64,000 nucleotides of DNA from Physella acuta (Eukaryota; Mollusca; Gastropoda; Physidae). Position 1 is the first letter of the stretch. Each line of letters begins with the position of its first letter. Both the position numbers and the translations under genes were made by a program. This document shows, in pieces, positions 54,992 to 64,000 of the stretch. The stretch lies in contig NW_026732596.1 in the NCBI RefSeq assembly GCF_028476545.1, forward strand, positions 490,087 to 554,086. Direction: 5' to 3'. Under the pieces are notes generated by a model that saw nothing but the letters and a program-made list of their open reading frames with translations, searched no databases and was not told the DNA's origin.

Positions 54992-55002
<11 letters not shown>

Positions 55003-55343
55003 ATTATAAAAAAAAGACAGTCAAGCGTAAAACAGGTAAGTTCCGTTTTGGAACTTCCTTGGGAGGTCTGCAGAGAGCCCAACACTTCAAGAGCTGTAAT
55101 GTGATTATGCTTGCAAACTGGAATTGAAGGAATCAGTACAAACTTTTGCGTCGAAGAAGGCAAGTAAAATTTGATTTTGATGTCTACTTATAACGTGTAT
55201 GCAATTGATAATAAATAAATATGTCACTTTTAATTAATTGTTTTCTTATACATGTTTTAGTAATTAATTTTTGTGAAAGGGGGCGTTTTAATAAATTTTT
55301 TGCCTAGGGCGCTAAATAACCTGACGCCGGCACTGCATCTACC

Positions 55344-56270
55344 TGTCTTAATTCATCTTTGTGAACGACGTCATGCCACTTATTTCAGTTTTTACTCCTG
55401 CCCATGTAAAGACAGATTGGTTGAACAGCCCTTTCGTAAGCCGAGGTCTGAGAATCAGATGGTCTCTATCTATAACATATGAACCTTACTGTACTCAAGA
55501 CTTTTTGCCTGAAGTTAAAACTTGAAAAGATAACTTCTGTGTATATATCATAAGAACTTTGCCATTTATAATTTTGTTACCGGTTTCTCTGAAATGTTAT
55601 CAAATATTCATTTTTACGCTTTATTTGGACTAATACTATTATTTTTCCTAATTGAAATATTTTCTAACAATAGTCGACGCGTCTTCTTAAAAAAACATTT
55701 TTGTGTTGCTTAACCTGGCAAAATTTTGTAGTCAAACAAAAATCTGGCAACATTTTAAAAAAAATGTTATTACGAAATAAGTCCCGGATTTAAACCTAAA
55801 AGGTTGATGAACGTCTGACTCAATAAAGATTTCGTTTTTAAATTGTTTGGTTTATTTCGTTAACATTTAACTGGATTTTTAGATCTACCTGATTGCTTTA
55901 AATCTGTCAGCCGAATGAAAGCGTTTGAACTTTACAAATACGCCAAATCTAATTTTACAAGTAACCTTATCCAATACATTTTCACCGTACATACAAACTT
56001 TGTTTCTTTTTATAAACAAAAACAAATTTAAAATCCTAATAACAATTTAAACCAAACAAATGCTTTTTTCCTTAAAAAAAATTGAGACCGAGGGGAAAAA
56101 AATGGTCCGTCCATCCTGCGTGCCTTGAAAAAGAAAGGACAACTCTAGGAGAAACGGTAATTTCCTATTCTCAAAGGGAGTTAATTTCCTAAGAAGAAAA
56201 TAAAGGGGTTTAAGATGGCGTCGCGATGAAGACGTAAAGTAATCTTTGTACTGTATCGGGTCCTGATCTG
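55344..56270. other. Flank right of the hAT composite
   Basis: A short family-A SINE-like word (AAGCCGAGGTCTGAGAA) lies near 55439. The rest is AT-rich and nothing else is recognised. Confidence 0.3.
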
Positions 56271-56275
56271 AATTC

Positions 56276-56542
56276 ATGTCATGTATTAAGTCCATAGGCG
56301 ACGGGGCTGAGGCTGCTCAGGTGGGGGGGGGGGGGGGGGTGGAAGCTGGGGAAGCTAGAAAAAAGGGGAGAGAAAAAAAAAGATTAGAGCTGATCAGAGA
56401 CAGGAATGTCCCCGGGGATAGTTGGACTGAAATCGTCTGTCAATGTCGAGGCTGTCTTTCTGCGTCAAAACACAGCAGCCTAGTTGTACTGGGCAGGATG
56501 CTGATACTAAGAAAAAAAACTTTTGACGTCCCATTTAAATAG
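56276..56542 (+). CDS. Weak IL-17-like frame, possible fragment
   Basis: An 88-codon open frame. Residues 37-81 (56384-56518) read LELIRDRN, VPGDSWTEIVCQCRGCLSAS, and then SSLVVLGRMLILRKK. This resembles the central part of IL-17 cytokines, where an ELxxDxNRxP segment is followed by C-x-C-x2-C and a (V/I)xVLRR strand. Differences: no conserved Trp before the segment, one extra residue before the first Cys, and no C-terminal VxVxCxCV strand in the frame. The N-terminal part is a poly-Gly stretch coded by a G run and is probably not coding. It could be an exon of a divergent gene, a decayed copy, or chance. Confidence 0.2.
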   Translation: MSCIKSIGDGAEAAQVGGGGGVEAGEARKKGREKKRLELIRDRNVPGDSWTEIVCQCRGCLSASKHSSLVVLGRMLILRKKTFDVPFK

Positions 56543-56711
56543 GCAAAAAAAAAAACAGAACTAATAAGACTAATGATGAACTGCGAAATTTCAGTCGAAA
56601 AGGAAGCTAATGATGTTGAAAAAAAAATAGACGAAGAAAGTACTTGATTGAGGTGAGTCATGCTCCAATGCATTCGTTGAAGCTAAACACATATTGATAC
56701 GAGGACATTAA

Positions 56712-56901
56712 CAGAGTTTCTTTAAGAGGGGTGAGCCCTACCTCCCACCTCCCACCGAAGAACGTCTTCCGTCCCCGTCCCCTGAACGAAAAAGAATGTA
56801 TATATAAAATATATAGTTTTACCATTGTCCACCCCCCACCCTGAAAATTTCAAGTGCCCCCTCCCCCCCCCCCACGAGTTAAAAGTCTGAAAGAAAATCT
56901 G
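56712..56901 (-). mobile_element. Poly-C hAT-type MITE
   Basis: 190 bp between CAGAGTTTCTTTAAG and GTCTGAAAGAAAATCTG. The flanks GACATTAA and GAGATTAA match at seven of eight positions. The interior has the family's CCCCTGAACGAAAAAGAAT block, the TATATAAAATATATAG block, and AAATTTCAAGTGCCCCC. Confidence 0.82.
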
Positions 56902-56927
56902 GAGATTAAAATACGATTCCTTTACCC

Positions 56928-57718
<791 letters not shown>

Positions 57719-58113
57719 CTTTACCCCATCCAATACACACATCCCAAAAACTGTCCGATACATTAATATTCTCGTCAATCGGTCGGTCTCACTTTAAAAC
57801 ATCTCTAAATTATCTTGAAGAAAAATGTTCGCTGTTTACTCCTGCTGACAACACAACATTACACTACAAACATTGAGCTTATATTTACTCTCCTTACAGT
57901 TGTATTACACATCAAAATGTTTTCCCCCTTTTGCAATTAATTTTTTTCCACCAAAAGTTGCTCCCCTTTTAATTATTTTTTTTTTATCACCAAAAGTTTC
58001 TCGCTGGAGCTGTATTTCACATAAAATCGTTGCTTTCTTGTTATACAGTCGACTTAATGACAAGAACCAAGCAAATAAATTACTATACACGACTATTAAC
58101 TGCGCCTTATTAA

Positions 58114-58374
58114 CAGTGTTTCTTTCAGACTTTTTTCTCCGGTTGGGGGGGGGGGGGGGGGGGATTAATATTTTCGACGGTGGGGGGGAAGGGCTAACTA
58201 AATTTTTCTCTGGGGAGGGGGTTTGGGTGGGTGGTCACGGGTAAAAGTATATATTTTCTATATAAATTCAATTTCTATCGGTCGGGGGGGGGGGGGGGTG
58301 GGGGTTTACACTTTTTTAGGGGGGGGGGGGGGGCGGGAACCCGTCCCTCGAAGAGAAGCTTAGAAGAAACTCTG
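58114..58374 (+). mobile_element. Poly-G hAT-type MITE
   Basis: From CAGTGTTTCTTTCAGAC to TTAGAAGAAACTCTG, with several G runs of 10-19 and the AAAGTATATATTTTCTATAT block. The flanks CTTATTAA and CTTAATTT agree only partly, so the age or the exact ends are uncertain. Flanking sequence 57727-58113 is AT-rich without features. Confidence 0.75.
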
Positions 58375-59039
58375 CTTAATTTCGTCAGACTTGTTTCTAA
58401 AACGTGTAAACAAAATCCGTGAACTGCTTCTCCCGTAACTAATCGCGGGAGATCAACCACCTTCTTTTACTGTCCTATTGTAATTGAATGTAATGATCTC
58501 TAACTTAACTTGTTGTACATACATTTAATTACTGATTAATTTGAAAATTATATATTCTTACGTTATCATCAGAGACGCACTTACCCGGAAAGTCCGAAAA
58601 AACACACGCTACAATAGAAAGTACTTTAACATGATTTACAAAATTTGACCACGAACACACCCACGGACAGCCAAACAGACAAACAGCTTGTTATAAAATA
58701 TAATTGATTATAGTTGTTTTTTTTTAAATTACAGTTTAAGGGCCTAATTAAACGTAAAATGCGAAAACTTTTTAAAATGATCAATTTTAATTATTTTTTT
58801 TCCAATTAAATGAATTTCCTCTTCACCGTCTGCTAGTTATAATTACAAAAACATAGTTTGACTATCATAAAACCTCAATGGCCTATTATGCATTTTTATC
58901 TCAAAGTTTAATGGAAACAATTAACTTTTTTCTCTGAAAGTAAATAGCCCCGTTAAAAAAAGTTATTAGCGAACAACCGCGGCCAATCACCACAGACAAA
59001 CATCTCAAACAACGCGGACCTCCGCGTAGAAAGTTAAAA

Positions 59040-59175
59040 AAAAAAAGTTAATGGTTTCCTGTATTTGTTTGTAATGTTTTGTGCTTGCTGAAGTTTCGGT
59101 GCTTCTCAAATTAAGTGCTAACAGAAGCCAAAGTTTTGGTGCTTCTTCAGTAGAGTGCAAATAGAAGCCAGTTTG
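59040..59175. repeat. Short imperfect direct repeat
   Basis: The words AAGTTTCGGTGCTTCT and AAAGTTTTGGTGCTTCTT, each followed by an AGTGC(A/T)AA(C/T)AGAAGCC-type word, occur twice about 45 bp apart. No function is suggested. The stretch 58375-59040 shows nothing else. Confidence 0.6.
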
Positions 59176-59452
59176 AGCTATATTGCATGTTTCAGTTATC
59201 AAAAACGGTTGGGGGCCCCCGGAGTACGAACGTTCTACGATACGAACGCTGTTTGGGTAATCGTTGTAGGTCTATTCGTAAATTTAAAAATAAAAGGATT
59301 CGAGCACATATTATATAGGCTAAATAATGTGCTCTGGAGTAGTTATATTTTCTTTTCAGATATTTTGATCGGGAAGGGCGGGGGGGGGGGGGGACATTTT
59401 CGAAATTTCGTCGTGAGGTTGAGGGCACTTGACACTTTAGGGGGGTGAGAGG

Positions 59453-59590
59453 CTATGTTCCCCCTAAGCTACGCGGTTGCGCGGCCGCGCAGTAGTTTTG
59501 AAACCTGACGCGTAGTTGTTTTGTTAAATACATATATATTTTTGACTAAGACTTACAGAAAACCGCGCAAACAAAATAAACGGTTAACCT
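59453..59590 (+). mobile_element. Possible hAT-type terminus
   Basis: ATGTTCCCCCTAAGCTACGC and GGTTGCGCGGCCGCGCAG resemble the GC-rich subterminal part of a widespread hAT MITE group whose ends read CAGGGTTCCCTCTAAGC. Only one end is visible. Confidence 0.35.
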
Positions 59591-59734
59591 ACACTGGCTT
59601 TTTTCCCTTCTAGGGAGCGTTGATGGGTGGGGGGATGAATGATCCAAGTATATAGATCTAGTTCCTATTTGAATTTAACATTTTGTTTTCCGTTTACCTC
59701 CGGGGGAGAAGTCGATGTTCTCGTGGTTGTGGTA

Positions 59735-59965
59735 AATTGTTAGATAAATAAGTTGACATTGCTGGCTTAAGTTTTTTTTGTTAGATAAATTAGTTGACAT
59801 TGCTGTCTTTAGAATGCTTTTTTTTAATAAATACATTGACATAGCTGTCTTCAGATTATTATTATTATTTTTTTTTTTCGAATAAATAAGTTGAAATTGC
59901 TGTATTCAGTTTTTTTTGTTTGTTTTTTTGTTGAATAAATAAGTTGACTTTGCTGTCTTCAATTT
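59735..59965. repeat. ~50-bp tandem repeat
   Basis: Five diverged units containing AATAAATAAGTTGACATTGC then TGTCTTCAG and a T-rich run of variable length. Confidence 0.85.
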
Positions 59966-60445
59966 AAAGAAAAAATAAAATCATTAAAGAGCGATGCATT
60001 TCTAAGTAAACAAGTTAATTAAAAAAGTCTAGTGACATTTGTGCGCAATTTCCTTATGTTATCTAAAAATAGCTCTGACGTATAATGTTGGGGTGCGTTC
60101 AAGCTAGAAGAACAATCGGTTTGTAGGTGTTTATGTAATTTAAAATTTGTGACCGAACGAGAGAATATTTTTGAAAACTTTCTTCGGCAATATTGTTCTA
60201 AATTATGACAGGAATCGATTGGTACATGTTTCAAGTCGCTAAGTGGTCTGGTTGCCGAGATATGGGCCAAAAAACTGCTTTTTTTCGAGATTTTTTGGCT
60301 TTTCTGGGAAATCCATGAAAGAAACCCGGAATTTTTATGGCCTATGTTCATCCTCGTAACTTGCTTAACATAATTGCTTTTGGAACTAGTCATCGATATT
60401 GCTTCGTTGAGGAGGAGATACGACTTAAAGCTGCGGACACACATT

Positions 60446-60477
60446 CATCCATCCATCCATCCATCCATCCATCCAGA
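60446..60477. repeat. (ATCC)n microsatellite
   Basis: Seven to eight ATCC units. The preceding 300 bp (about 60100-60440) is moderately AT-rich unique sequence with words such as GCCGAGATATGGGCCAAAAA. A 141-codon frame on the minus strand there has no recognisable domain, so I do not call a gene. Confidence 0.9.
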
Positions 60478-60767
60478 AATGACGGGTTAATAAACGCAAT
60501 TCTCCAGAATGGAAATTGCGCTAAAAATGCCCTGAGTTTGTATAATATAATATATTGGCAAGGTACATAACTTTGGGTAAAATTAACAATTCTACGTAAA
60601 CGTAAGTAATGATAAAACCTAACATTCATCTTTTATCGACTCATTTGTTTAATAAATTAAACCAAAGTTCACAATAACCAGCAAATAGATCGAACAAAAA
60701 AGTTAAACGTATAAGTTCACGATGCTGTGTTTTTATTGGGAGACACATCGTGGTGTCTGCTCTCTTT

Positions 60768-61100
60768 TTTTTTGACACATCCCCCACTCCCACCACCTCG
60801 TGCCAAACAACCCCTCTTCTTCTTCATTGTGTCTATTATTTTTTTGACACATCAATCCTCACCCCCCCCCCCCCCCACCTTGGGTAAAACAATCCCTGTT
60901 TTCTTCTTCTTCCTCTTCATTGTGTCTATTTTCTTTTTTTTTTATTTGAACACATCTACCCCACTCCCATCCTCCCTCCCTCCCCCACCCCACACACACT
61001 TAGCGCCAAACAACCCTTGTTTTTTTCTTCTTCTTCACAACTACCCCCCCCCCCCTACTCCCCCACCCCCACCCCCACCTTGCTCTAAACAACCCCTATT
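60768..61100. repeat. ~90-110-bp pyrimidine-rich tandem repeat
   Basis: Three to four long units, each with a TTTGACACATC-type word, a C-rich stretch, a CAAACAACCCCT-type word, TTCTTCTTC, and ATTGTGTCTATT. It ends about 40 bp before the exon-like block at 61137. Confidence 0.8.
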
Positions 61101-61136
61101 TTAATCTCCCCGAATGACCACTGGCTCATCCACCAG

Positions 61137-61908
61137 CCGTCCAGCAAATCGCATTGAACGTCCACCGCAATATTATCGCAATTCTCGCTGCGTCTGGCAT
61201 CGAAGCTAAATTGAGGGTGAGTAGATTGTGGTGTTGGAAGTAGCGGTCGGGACGACCACGTGGGTGTGTGTGTGTGGGGGGGTGTGGGGGGGGGGGTGGA
61301 TAGGGGGTAGGATCCGAGAAATAGTTTACCGTTGTTTTGGGCTGAGGCTAATCCCATACTTGGACGTTGTGGCTGAAAACTATGTTTAAAGCCTATGTAA
61401 TGGTCGCTGCCTGTGTGACTTAACATTTGGCCCAGAGTTTCTTTCAGGCATCTCTTCGGAGGTGTGTGTGGGGGGGGGGGGGGGGAGGGGGGGAGGGACT
61501 TGAGGGGCCGAACTAAAAATTTCCATGGGGGGGGGGGGGGGGGGCGGACAGTTGTAAAAGTATATATTTTCTATATAAATTCTTTTTCGTTGGGGGGGGG
61601 GGGGGGGGGGGAGGGGGCGCAGTCCCGCCCTTTCCCTGAAGAGATGGCTGGAAGAAACTCAGATCCCAGATTCTATTTTTAAAAAACGGCGTAATCGACA
61701 TCTATCCCAGACAATTAAACTTTTTTCACTACACCAATAGTTCAGCCCCCCACCTCCCCCATCCAGTGTGACAATCCCCCCACCCCGACAACGTCTTCTG
61801 GTGTAGGTCCGCATCCTTAAGGTGCCAGACCAGCAGACGACCGGTGTTTACCACAAGAACCAACCCCCAGCCCACTCACGTTTACCTCCCATGGCTTCAG
61901 TCGTGTAA
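61137..61908 (+). CDS. Possible 3' end of an unidentified gene, two exons
   Basis: Block 1 (61137 or 61145 to 61216) reads QIALNVHRNIIAILAASGIE and AKLR in one frame and ends at a strong donor (GTGAGT at 61217). Block 2 starts after TTCTGGTGTAG at 61807, continues in the same frame as VRILKVPDQQTTGVYHKNQP and PAHSRLPPMASVV, and stops with TAA at 61906-61908. The intervening 590 bp contains a poly-G MITE at 61433-61662. Both blocks are clearly less AT-rich than the surroundings and share frame across the putative splice. No upstream exon or family was recognised, so this could be a terminal gene fragment or chance. Confidence 0.35.
61433..61662 (+). mobile_element. Poly-G hAT-type MITE
   Basis: From CAGAGTTTCTTTCAGGCATC to GATGGCTGGAAGAAACTCAG, with three G runs of 17-20 and the AAAGTATATATTTTCTATAT block. 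No clean 8-bp duplication. It lies in the putative intron between the two exon-like blocks of the preceding entry. Confidence 0.78.
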
Positions 61909-62349
61909 TGGAAACCGCGGGAAATCGTATTGAACACAGTTTGTTGCTATTTCCGGCACGGACTTGCAACACCCCGAGTTAAACAAGATCTAACCACCCT
62001 TATCCACCCACCCCCCCTCTCAAACTCTCATTAAAAGTATCGGAATAGGCCCTATATTTTTAAAATTTTTATTAAGAAATGTCAAAATATAAAAAGAAAA
62101 AATATCGTAGATACATGTAGAAAATAAAGACAATAAATTTGATCTTTGTAATTTTTACCTCAAGGTATACAAAAAAGTATGAAAATAATAAACCGCTTCC
62201 ACCTCGAGTAATGAGAAAATGAGAAGCTACAACTACAAAGGGATAAACAAAACCCACCCCAACACACTATATTTATAACAAAATGATCACCACTTTAACA
62301 CATTTATGTTAGTGCTATGTAGAAAAAAAATATAATAGAGTTTGTCTTT

Positions 62350-62570
62350 AGATATAGCTATCCATTGGGCAGATGAGGTAGAGTTCATATATTTTCCTGA
62401 CCTCTGCATATGAAGGGAAAGTGTGGTCAGCACTATGCCTAGACGACTTTCCACGACGTAAACCAGGTACCCAGCGGAGATGGTGGAATCAGGGACTTCC
62501 TTTAGTCATATGTTCGAACCGAGATCCGATCTCGAGACCTTACGGTCAATACGGTCAGTGTGGAGTTCAT
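62350..62570 (-). mobile_element. SINE family A copy, reverse
   Basis: GGGCAGATGAGGTAGAGTTC at the left, GACCTCTGCATATGAAGGGA, and a head-side B-box complement GGTTCGAAC-like region near 62515. Diverged. The stretch 61909-62349 shows no gene. Confidence 0.72.
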
Positions 62571-62704
62571 CCTTCTTTGACTATAGTGTGTACAGAATCA
62601 TATGGTCTGTCAATTAGTTTTAGTTTCCTCGAGTCAATCAGATGCCCTTAAAACTGGATGAACTCAGAAAAGTGACGTGGATTCAGGCACACTGCATTCG
62701 AAAT

Positions 62705-62940
62705 GGGACGGCGTGGCCTAAGCGGTAGAGCGCTCGGCTGCTCACCCGAGTTCGAATCCGTGTCCACTTCGAAAGAACACCCCTGAGCCCACCCAGCTCT
62801 GATGGGTACCTAACTGACGTTAGGGAAAAGTAAAGGCGGCCTGGCATAGTACTGACCACACCTTCCCGAGAGCAAGAAACATATGAGCTCTACTTCATCT
62901 GCCCAATGGATCGCTAGGTCTAAAGAGGATTCTTTACTTT
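62705..62940 (+). mobile_element. SINE family A copy, best-preserved head
   Basis: GGCGTGGCCTAAGCGGTAGAG (A box) and CCGAGTTCGAATCCGTG (B box) are close to a tRNA consensus. The body has ACCCAGCTCTGATGGGTACC and the tail GAGCTCTACTTCATCTGCCC. It is about 235 bp and could still be recognised by Pol III. Confidence 0.85.
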
Positions 62941-63106
62941 TGTTTTTACCTGCATTCCAAAGTAATGCTTTCTATCGTGTGAGCATAACATCACATCAAA
63001 ACATCAAATAAAAATACCGTTAGTAATTTTTTAAACTTTTAATTGGAACTAGTCATCAGAAATTGATATTCACTAAACAAACAGTTAAACAATAACCCTG
63101 TACAAA

Positions 63107-63312
63107 CAGTGTTTTTTTTTCTCCGGGGGGTGGGGGGGCACTTGATATTTTCGGGGGGGGGGGGGCGGTCAACATTTTCCGGGGGGGGGGCATACACTAG
63201 TAAAAGTATATTTTTACTATATAAATTCCATCTCGTTCTGGGGGGGGGGGGGGTTACTTTCTTCGGTGGGGCTCCGCCCCTACCCCCGAAGAGATGCCTG
63301 GAATAAACTCTG
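63107..63312 (+). mobile_element. Poly-G hAT-type MITE, complete
   Basis: 206 bp from CAGTGTTTTTTTTCTCCGG to GATGCCTGGAATAAACTCTG with perfect 8-bp duplications TGTACAAA (63099-63106 and 63313-63320). Confidence 0.9.
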
Positions 63313-63369
63313 TGTACAAAGAATACGAACCATTCAAAGTATTCTTAATCAATAAGCACCGCCCGTATC

Positions 63370-64000
63370 CAGTGCCGGCGCCAGGTTATTTAGCGCCCTA
63401 GGCAAAACTTATTAAAACGCCCCCCTTTCACACAAATTAATTACTAAAACATATGTATAAGAAAACAATAAATTAAAAGTGACATATTTATTTATAATCA
63501 ATTGCATACACGTTATAAGTAGACATCAAAATCAAATTTTACTTGCCTCCTTCGTCTCAAAAGTTTGTACTTATTCATTCAATTCCAGTTTGCAAGCGTA
63601 ATCACGAGTCTATTGTGTACTTTACGATATAGCTGAACCCCCCCCCCCCCCCGAAAATTTTAAAGTCCTCCCCCTTCCCCCTTCCGGGAGAAAAAAGTAT
63701 GGAAAAAAACACTTTAAAAAACCCCACACAGTTGTTGTAGTGTTGGGCTATTTGCAGACCTCCCCAAGGTAAGGTCCAGAACGGAACCTACCTGTTTTTA
63801 AGCTTGACTGTCTTTATTTATAATTGTAAAATGTCTATATTATGTGATGGTGTAACGATTTTTTTTTTTGTTTTTGAAAAATAAAAGGCTATAAATGTTA
63901 TATATTCCAGACTAAAATTTTGAAAAATAAAAGATTATAAATGTCATATATTCCAGCCTAAAATTGTTATATATGAACCCTTTAGGAGAGGGTGAAAAAT
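63370..64000 (-). mobile_element. Second copy of the 5.3-kb hAT composite, inverted, cut by window end
   Basis: It starts CAGTGCCGGCGCCAGG and is the reverse complement of the right end of the element at 50028-55335, collinear back to about 54790 of that copy. Between them the second copy lacks the (AT)n of 54911-54991 and carries a poly-C MITE fragment at about 63630-63715. It runs off the window at 64000. Confidence 0.88.

Larger units (their letters stand above)
50028..55335. mobile_element. 5.3-kb hAT-type composite element
   Basis: Termini CAGGGCCGGCGTTACC and (complement of the right end) CAGTGCCGGCGTCAGG are inverted. Both ends are flanked by the identical 8-bp CATCTACC (50020-50027 and 55336-55343). 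The 8-bp duplication and CAG ends place it in the hAT superfamily. It encloses MITEs at 50458, 51735, 52658 and 53975, a C2H2 zinc-finger frame on the minus strand, a hAT transposase remnant at about 52511-53035 and an (AT)n run at 54911-54990. No intact transposase was found. A second copy, inverted, starts at 63370. Confidence 0.8.

Noticed and set aside
60019-60444. 141-codon minus-strand frame
   Set aside because: It has no recognisable domain, and the surrounding sequence gives no promoter or splice support; chance cannot be excluded, so it is left uncalled.
62705-62780. Functional tRNA gene
   Set aside because: The A and B boxes are good, but the sequence does not fold as a full cloverleaf and continues into the SINE body shared by other copies.

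Overview
The window looks like a stretch of metazoan nuclear genome, most likely from a mollusc and probably a heterobranch gastropod. The genes are rich in short introns, the base composition is AT-rich, and two tRNA-headed SINE families occur together with many short hAT-type MITEs full of poly-G/poly-C runs. The species call is an inference; the metazoan call is firm because three conserved animal genes can be assembled exon by exon.

Three complete genes lie head-to-tail on the + strand. STK11/LKB1 (9767-14407, 9 coding exons, 442 aa) is the tumour-suppressor kinase that activates AMPK-family kinases; exons 2-7 have the same lengths as I recall for human STK11. DCAF15 (17898-26873, 15 coding exons, 743 aa) is a substrate receptor of the CRL4 ubiquitin ligase. 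GTF3C3/TFIIIC102 (31588-48131, 25 coding exons, about 939 aa) is the TPR subunit of the RNA polymerase III factor TFIIIC. Nothing in the sequence suggests the three share a pathway.

Layout. 1-9766: a repeat-rich upstream flank with a near-identical 570-bp segment repeated 2,470 bp apart, four minisatellites, a SINE interrupted by nested MITEs, and an intact SINE with 16-bp target duplications. 9767-48131: the gene block. Its introns hold SINEs, a Mutator-like MITE, two Helitron-like copies, a pogo-like element and several tandem arrays, some lying against splice acceptors or including them. 48110-49140: a large 24-bp minisatellite that starts inside the last codons of GTF3C3, so the gene's own stop codon is part of the first repeat unit. 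50028-55335: a 5.3-kb hAT-type composite with 8-bp target duplications. It is packed with nested elements and contains an open three-finger C2H2 zinc-finger frame on the minus strand; the end of a second, inverted copy leaves the window at 64000. 55344-63369: more nested hAT MITEs, an (AT)n expansion inside one of them, minisatellites, a weak IL-17-like frame, and two exon-like blocks at 61137-61908 that could be the 3' end of an unrecognised gene.

I saw no rRNA, functional tRNA, CRISPR array or virus-derived element. Splice sites were read by eye and checked by reading-frame continuity; the coding totals are 1329, 2232 and 2820 nt, each divisible by three. The weakest junction is the 3' end of GTF3C3 exon 3.
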